Below, piece by piece: positions 61,401 through 64,000 of a stretch of DNA of 64,000 bases. The DNA is from Bradyrhizobium diazoefficiens (lineage in GTDB: Bacteria > Pseudomonadota > Alphaproteobacteria > Rhizobiales > Xanthobacteraceae), in the NCBI RefSeq assembly GCF_016616885.1, contig NZ_CP067102.1, positions 7,716,501 to 7,780,500 of the forward strand. The letters are read 5' to 3'. Numbering within the stretch: position 1 is the stretch's first letter; each line of letters starts with the position of its first letter. Made by a program: the position numbers and the translations under genes. The notes below the pieces were generated by a model. The model had not been told where the DNA came from. It saw only the letters and a list, made by a program, of their open reading frames with translations, and did no database searches.

Positions 61401-61798
61401 CCGCGGCGGTTGAGGATGCGGTCGGTGAAGACGTGGCCGCGTTCCAGATCGGACGCGATCTGGATCTCGTCGACGGCAAGGAAGGAGACGTCGAGGTCGC
61501 GCGGCATCGCCTCGACCGTCGAGACCCAATAGCGCGGGTTCTTCGGCTTGATCTTCTCCTCGCCGGTGATCAGCGCCACGGCCTCTGGCCCGACGCGCCC
61601 GACGATCTTGTTATAGACCTCGCGCGCCAACAGCCGCAGCGGCAGGCCGATCATGCCCGAGGAATGCGCGAGCATCCGTTCGATGGCGAGATGGGTCTTG
61701 CCGGTGTTGGTCGGCCCGAGCACCGCCGTGACGCCAGCGCCAGGAACGCGATTGGAAAGCGCGCGCTCGGACGCGAAGGGGGAGGGAGAAAAGGCCAT
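58442..61798 (-). CDS. SUV3/MgpS-like DExH RNA helicase with long disordered tail
   Basis: The 1118-residue protein has a helicase core in the first ~600 residues: GPTNTGKTHLAIERML (motif I, about residue 29), DEIQIASDLERGHVFTDRIL (motif II), LGSLSPRTRNAQVEMFQNGDVDYLVATDAVGMGLNLDVDHVAF and GRAGRATRNG (motif VI). This is the Ski2/SUV3-type mitochondrial RNA helicase group. The C-terminal ~300 residues are low complexity, first Ala/Glu/Pro-rich (AAEEAAAPADAAIE), then Arg/Asp/Gly-rich (RNRDNKKFGGDRDKGRD). That suggests a disordered RNA-binding tail. It probably unwinds structured RNA. The S4 gene follows at 5 bp. Confidence 0.87.
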   Translation of the reverse strand: MAFSPSPFASERALSNRVPGAGVTAVLGPTNTGKTHLAIERMLAHSSGMIGLPLRLLAREVYNKIVGRVGPEAVALITGEEKIKPKNPRYWVSTVEAMPRDLDVSFLAVDEIQIASDLERGHVFTDRILNRRGRDETLLLGAATMRPIIERLLPGVSMITRPRLSQLEFAGDRKITRQPRRTAIVAFSADEVYAIAELVKRQHGGAAVVLGSLSPRTRNAQVEMFQNGDVDYLVATDAVGMGLNLDVDHVAFASDRKFDGYQFRRLTPAEFAQIAGRAGRATRNGTFGTTGRCGPFEPELVNALQNHIFDPVKMLQWRNSKLDFSSLGALQVSLNLSPGHETLTRAPIAEDMRVLDHAARDVEVRDIAHGNAAVERLWEACQVPDYRKLSPAAHAELVTTLYGFLMQKGCIPDSWFAAQVDQADRVDGDIDTLSARIAQIRTWTFVANRPDWLKDPERWQGIAREVENKLSDALHERLTERFVDRRTSVLMRRLRENTSLNTEIGKTGEVIVEGHVIGRLDGFTFAPDAAEAGSDAKALQAAAQAVLAGEINTRAERLGNAPDDQFVLTSDGTIRWTGDAVARLTAAEEALHPRIRIISDERLTGSPREKVQARLDLWLKTHIEKLLGPMFELSKAEDVTGIARGIAYQLVEALGVLERPKIANELKDLDQPSRATLRKYGVRFGAYHIYFPGILKPAARALAALLWALKQDNVDLSALSGAQHLASSGRTSFPVDKSLPRDAYRVLGYKQAGERAVRVDILERLADLIRPALAWRDNAPGEKPAGAFDGRGFVVTQAMTSLTGSAGEDFASVLRALGYRMEKRAPLPPKPVAPAAETPAAEAAAEEAAAPADAAIEAVTVEDAPGMEQHDEPADEEPVLEASPEAPVTPEDAPGIAPPAEEAAAPAEAAAEIAPAEIAATEAAASPDAAAPVEAAATPAEPELVEVWRPGGRHEDRKPRHERHRHQRHNNQRPQAGAEVAAAAPGEAAEGAKPGERHRHGGHRRDGGRDFRKPREGGGEGAPRQEGRDDRNRSFQGKDRDNKDRDRNRDNKKFGGDRDKGRDNRGRDRDKGRDRQGGPSLRPYASSANPRERDRPVDPNSPFAKLAALKEQLAGRKE

Positions 61799-62512
61799 GT
61801 CTGAATGATTAGGTAATGGCGATTGGGGCGAATGTCAGTGCTGTTTGGGGCGGTGCGGTGCGGATCGCTCGCCACACGCACAACTGTCATCGCCCGGCAT
61901 GACAGCGGAGAACGCGGTGACGCTTCCCCAAACCTCGCGCAACTGTCTCACTTTGCGACGCTTTTCCCTGTGTCCTTAAGCTTCGGAACGACTCTAGAAC
62001 GAATCGCGGCCGAATCGCTGACTCCCTGGTGAGTCCTGTTACGTTCACGCAACATGTCGCGGGGCTCTTGTTTCCATCGCACTAGATGGAGTTTTGGGCT
62101 GTCGCACAAGCGACGATTTGGTGCCCGATTTCCTTAAGTTGGGGATGGCGCGGAGTCGAATCAGAATCGGCGAGGAGTCAAATGGATTCCGGGAAGCGGA
62201 GGCCCGCTCAGCCCATTTCGCGAAAACAACCCCATGCACAGTAGCTAAGTCATTGATATCACTAAGGAGGCCGCAGCCAGCCGAATCTCGCTCGCCCGTC
62301 GTCCCCGCGCAATGGCAAAAGCCATTGTCGCTGGAGGTGCGAGTGGTGCGGTGCGTAGCATCGCGCCGGGAGCCTCGAAGGATGGACGGCCCGGCTGAGG
62401 GGCAGGCGCTGATGTCCTCGCGGGAACAGCCGGGCTGTCGTCCTTCGAGGGCCGCCGAAGAGGCGGCCACCTCAGGATGACGGTCTGAGAGGGGAGTACG
62501 CGGCCTCAGACT
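61799..62512. other. 714-bp intergenic region with a truncated repeat
   Basis: This interval separates the helicase gene and the stop of the DUF3108 gene. It must contain the helicase promoter. The segment 62370-62483 is a half copy of the family B repeat. The rest has irregular composition and no convincing gene; the small frames on both strands lack a ribosome site, codon bias or family match. Confidence 0.5.
62370..62483. repeat. Truncated family B repeat
   Basis: It has the interior AGCCTCGAAGGATGGACGGC / GTCGTCCTTCGAGG stem and the right arm CACCTCAGGATGACGG of the family, but not the left CCGTCATCCTGAGGTG arm. It is probably a decayed copy. Confidence 0.62.
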
Positions 62513-63406
62513 TTACTGCGTCTTCGCCACTCTTGGCGGCTGGGCGGTGGTGATGAAGCTGGTCGCTTCCAGCATGGCCGGCCCCAGTGGCGTCGGCACT
62601 TTCAGCCAGAACGGAACCAGAATCCGCGTGCCGGCGACCGGCGCGAAGGCGATTTCGATGTTGCGCTGGGCGGCGAGGTATTTGATCACGGGGCGATCGG
62701 GGATGTAGCCGGCGATCGGCACGAAATAGAGCGCGCAGACCACGACCGGGCCGCGATAGCCCTTCTCGGCCTTCACCGTCTCCATGCGCTTGAAATCGAG
62801 CTTGAGCTCGTAGCGCATGCGGCCGTCGAACACGGGCGCGCTGCCATGGCAGGCCTCCGGCGACAGCGGATCGCCGGTGCCTGGCACGCGCACCAGTGAG
62901 GCCGTCATCGGATCGAACACGCCGCGGCGATGGGCGTCCGTCACCACGATGCGGTCGGCATCGACAGGCGGTTCCGGAATGATGCCGAACTCCTTCACAT
63001 TGCCCTTGTCGAGGGTGATGTGGATCTCTTCGGTCTTCTTCGAGGTGGTGGTGGAGGCCTGGTAGGCCGACGCGACCAGCGCGCCATTGACGATGCGCCC
63101 CTGCGAGGCGCCGGTGCCGGACCCGCCCGCGAACGACTTCAAAATGCCTGTGGTGCCACCGGAGGCGGCGGCGGAAAACACGTCGTCCTGGATATCGATG
63201 TTCCAGGCGCCACGGCCGACCGGAATGCCTGATAGCGTCGCCTCATACTGCGCCTCGAGCTTGCCCTGCGCCGCCGCAGGCTCCGCCGCCCACGCCAGCA
63301 CCAGCCCGCCAACAGCGGCCAGCGCCAGCCGGACGACAACGGCCAGCCGGCCGGCCGAGCGCAGCCGGGGCGGAAGGAGGGGTGACGTGTGCACGAGACG
63401 ATCCAA
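62513..63406 (-). CDS. DUF3108 domain-containing exported protein
   Basis: The 297-residue protein has a signal peptide (LAVVVRLALAAVGGLVLAWAAEPAAA, cleavage about residue 46). The DUF3108 domain follows (YEATLSGIPVGRGAWNIDIQDDVFSAAASGGTTG, then DGRMRYELKLDFKRMETVKAEKGYRGPVVVCALYFVPIAGY). The domain is a beta-rich periplasmic or lipid-bound fold of unknown function, common in rhizobia. The mature part holds only two cysteines. It reads toward the intergenic gap and is divergent from rpmB. Confidence 0.86.
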   Translation of the reverse strand: MDRLVHTSPLLPPRLRSAGRLAVVVRLALAAVGGLVLAWAAEPAAAQGKLEAQYEATLSGIPVGRGAWNIDIQDDVFSAAASGGTTGILKSFAGGSGTGASQGRIVNGALVASAYQASTTTSKKTEEIHITLDKGNVKEFGIIPEPPVDADRIVVTDAHRRGVFDPMTASLVRVPGTGDPLSPEACHGSAPVFDGRMRYELKLDFKRMETVKAEKGYRGPVVVCALYFVPIAGYIPDRPVIKYLAAQRNIEIAFAPVAGTRILVPFWLKVPTPLGPAMLEATSFITTAQPPRVAKTQ

Positions 63407-63586
63407 TCGGGAAGCGAGTGTCTGTTACTTAAGCCTGTTACGGCCACAAGCAATGCATCCGGGCGCTAAGAGCCGGGAACTCACCAGACTCTTTCGGCGG
63501 TGAATACGCCCTTTATGTGATGGTAAGACGCTTTAAACATTGCCATTTTGGTGATCGGCCCATGTCTTCGCCCCCGGGCTCCGACA

Positions 63587-63686
63587 CCTCTCCCGCTTGC
63601 GGGAGAGCATAGGCCGCCTTCGGCGGCCGTCCCTTTATAGGACGCCGAGGCGAAGCCTCGGCTATGCAAAGCGCGGGTGAGGGCTT
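63587..63686. repeat. Compound palindromic element (family E)
   Basis: Three hairpins lie in tandem: CTCTCCCGCTTGCGGGAGAG, GGCCGCCTTCGGCGGCC and GCCGAGGCGAAGCCTCGGC. A shorter related piece is at 39955-39995. The whole stretch 63407-63929 otherwise holds the DUF3108 promoter side and the rpmB promoter. Confidence 0.55.
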
Positions 63687-63806
63687 TCTCCTCTAGGGGG
63701 CACCAACCGTGCTAGCATCTGTCCCAGCGTGGAGGCACCCTCTCCCCAACCCTCCCCGTAGGCGGGGGGGAGCGCACCGGGCGGCTCCAAATCCCCGCCC
63801 AAATCC

Positions 63807-63834
63807 TTGACTACCCGCCCCTTCCCCCTATACG
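63807..63834 (+). promoter_or_regulatory. Likely sigma-70 promoter of rpmB
   Basis: TTGACT at 63807-63812 and TATACG at 63829-63834 are separated by 16 bp, about 95 bp before the rpmB ATG. Both hexamers are near the consensus and the spacing is acceptable. The element is read by eye. Confidence 0.55.
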
Positions 63835-63929
63835 TCCGCCCGCTCCCTGCAAGGACAGAGAATTTGCCCCCGTGGCGCCCCGAATGGCGGCCGCAACTCG
63901 TTGGGGGCTTAGAACGAAGGATTTGTGAC

Positions 63930-64000
63930 ATGTCTCGCCGCTGCGAACTGACGGCCAAGGGTCCCCTCGTCGGCCACAAGGTCAGCCACTCCAACATCAA
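63930..64000 (+). CDS. rpmB: Ribosomal protein L28, 3' truncated by the window
   Basis: The visible 23 residues read [20 protein letters not shown] then SNI, the conserved start of bacterial L28 in alphaproteobacteria. The window ends inside the gene. L28 is part of the large ribosomal subunit. A GAAGG lies about ten bases before the ATG. Confidence 0.93.
   Translation, partial: MSRRCELTAKGPLVGHKVSHSNI

Noticed and set aside
62094..62480. 128-codon plus-strand frame in the 62-kb intergenic region
   Set aside because: It runs into the truncated family B repeat, has no ribosome site and its composition is not that of neighbouring genes.

Overview
The window looks like chromosomal DNA of an alphaproteobacterium of the Bradyrhizobium/Rhodopseudomonas group. 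The reasons are the high GC with strongly G/C-ending codons, the DWTGFYVGG outer-membrane barrel start, the wealth of acyl-CoA and aromatic catabolism genes, a RegSR-type redox system beside a quinol oxidase, and several families of dispersed palindromic repeats. The genus is an inference from gene content; no ribosomal RNA gene is present to confirm it.

Layout. 1-7.7 kb: a porin cut by the window edge, a CNNM/CorC-like membrane protein, a PilZ protein, a membrane-anchored FMN/Fe-S glutamate-synthase-like enzyme, ferredoxin-NADP reductase and an orphan ATP-grasp protein. 7.9-12.7 kb: a dicarboxylate-type symporter paired with an orphan solute-binding protein, an NADPH oxidoreductase and a secreted triple cysteine-rich-repeat protein. 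12.8-18.1 kb: an aromatic degradation cluster (salicylyl-CoA-hydroxylase-like flavoprotein, aryl-CoA ligase, MarR regulator, maleylpyruvate isomerase, gentisate dioxygenase) whose two outward promoters carry the same near-palindromic operator. 18.2-25.3 kb: a TauABC/SsuABC-type ABC transporter, an FAD oxidoreductase, a LysR regulator, an enoyl-CoA hydratase and a ketopantoate-reductase-like protein. 25.3-35.7 kb: mixed metabolism, tRNA-Arg(CCT), and small secreted or membrane proteins. 35.8-42.9 kb: an acyl-CoA cluster (SDR, a split pair of acyl-CoA dehydrogenases, two enoyl-CoA hydratases, a VOC protein, a LivK-type binding protein) bordered by two copies of a TCCGC-N3-GCGGA palindrome. 43.2-47.3 kb: an SNase-like protein, an M48 lipoprotein protease, a c-type cytochrome and an MHS-type transporter. 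47.4-54.4 kb: cyoABCD, SURF1, regS and regR as one tightly packed unit behind a perfect 23-bp palindrome. 54.5-56.5 kb: a 1.94-kb group II intron, probably class C, just after the carD terminator. 56.5-64 kb: carD, fdxA, an S4-domain gene that appears to start at ACG, a SUV3-like helicase, a DUF3108 protein and the start of rpmB.

How the genes work together. The gentisate cluster contains activation, ring hydroxylation, ring cleavage and isomerisation under one repressor, but no thioesterase and no fumarylpyruvate hydrolase. The cyo-SURF1-regSR block puts a terminal oxidase, its assembly factor and a quinone/redox-responsive two-component system in one transcription unit. No CRISPR array, prophage or classical defence island was seen. 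The clearest unusual items are the shared MarR operator, the perfect cyo palindrome, the ACG start, the terminator-associated intron and the acyl-CoA dehydrogenase pair in which one partner lacks the catalytic glutamate motif.
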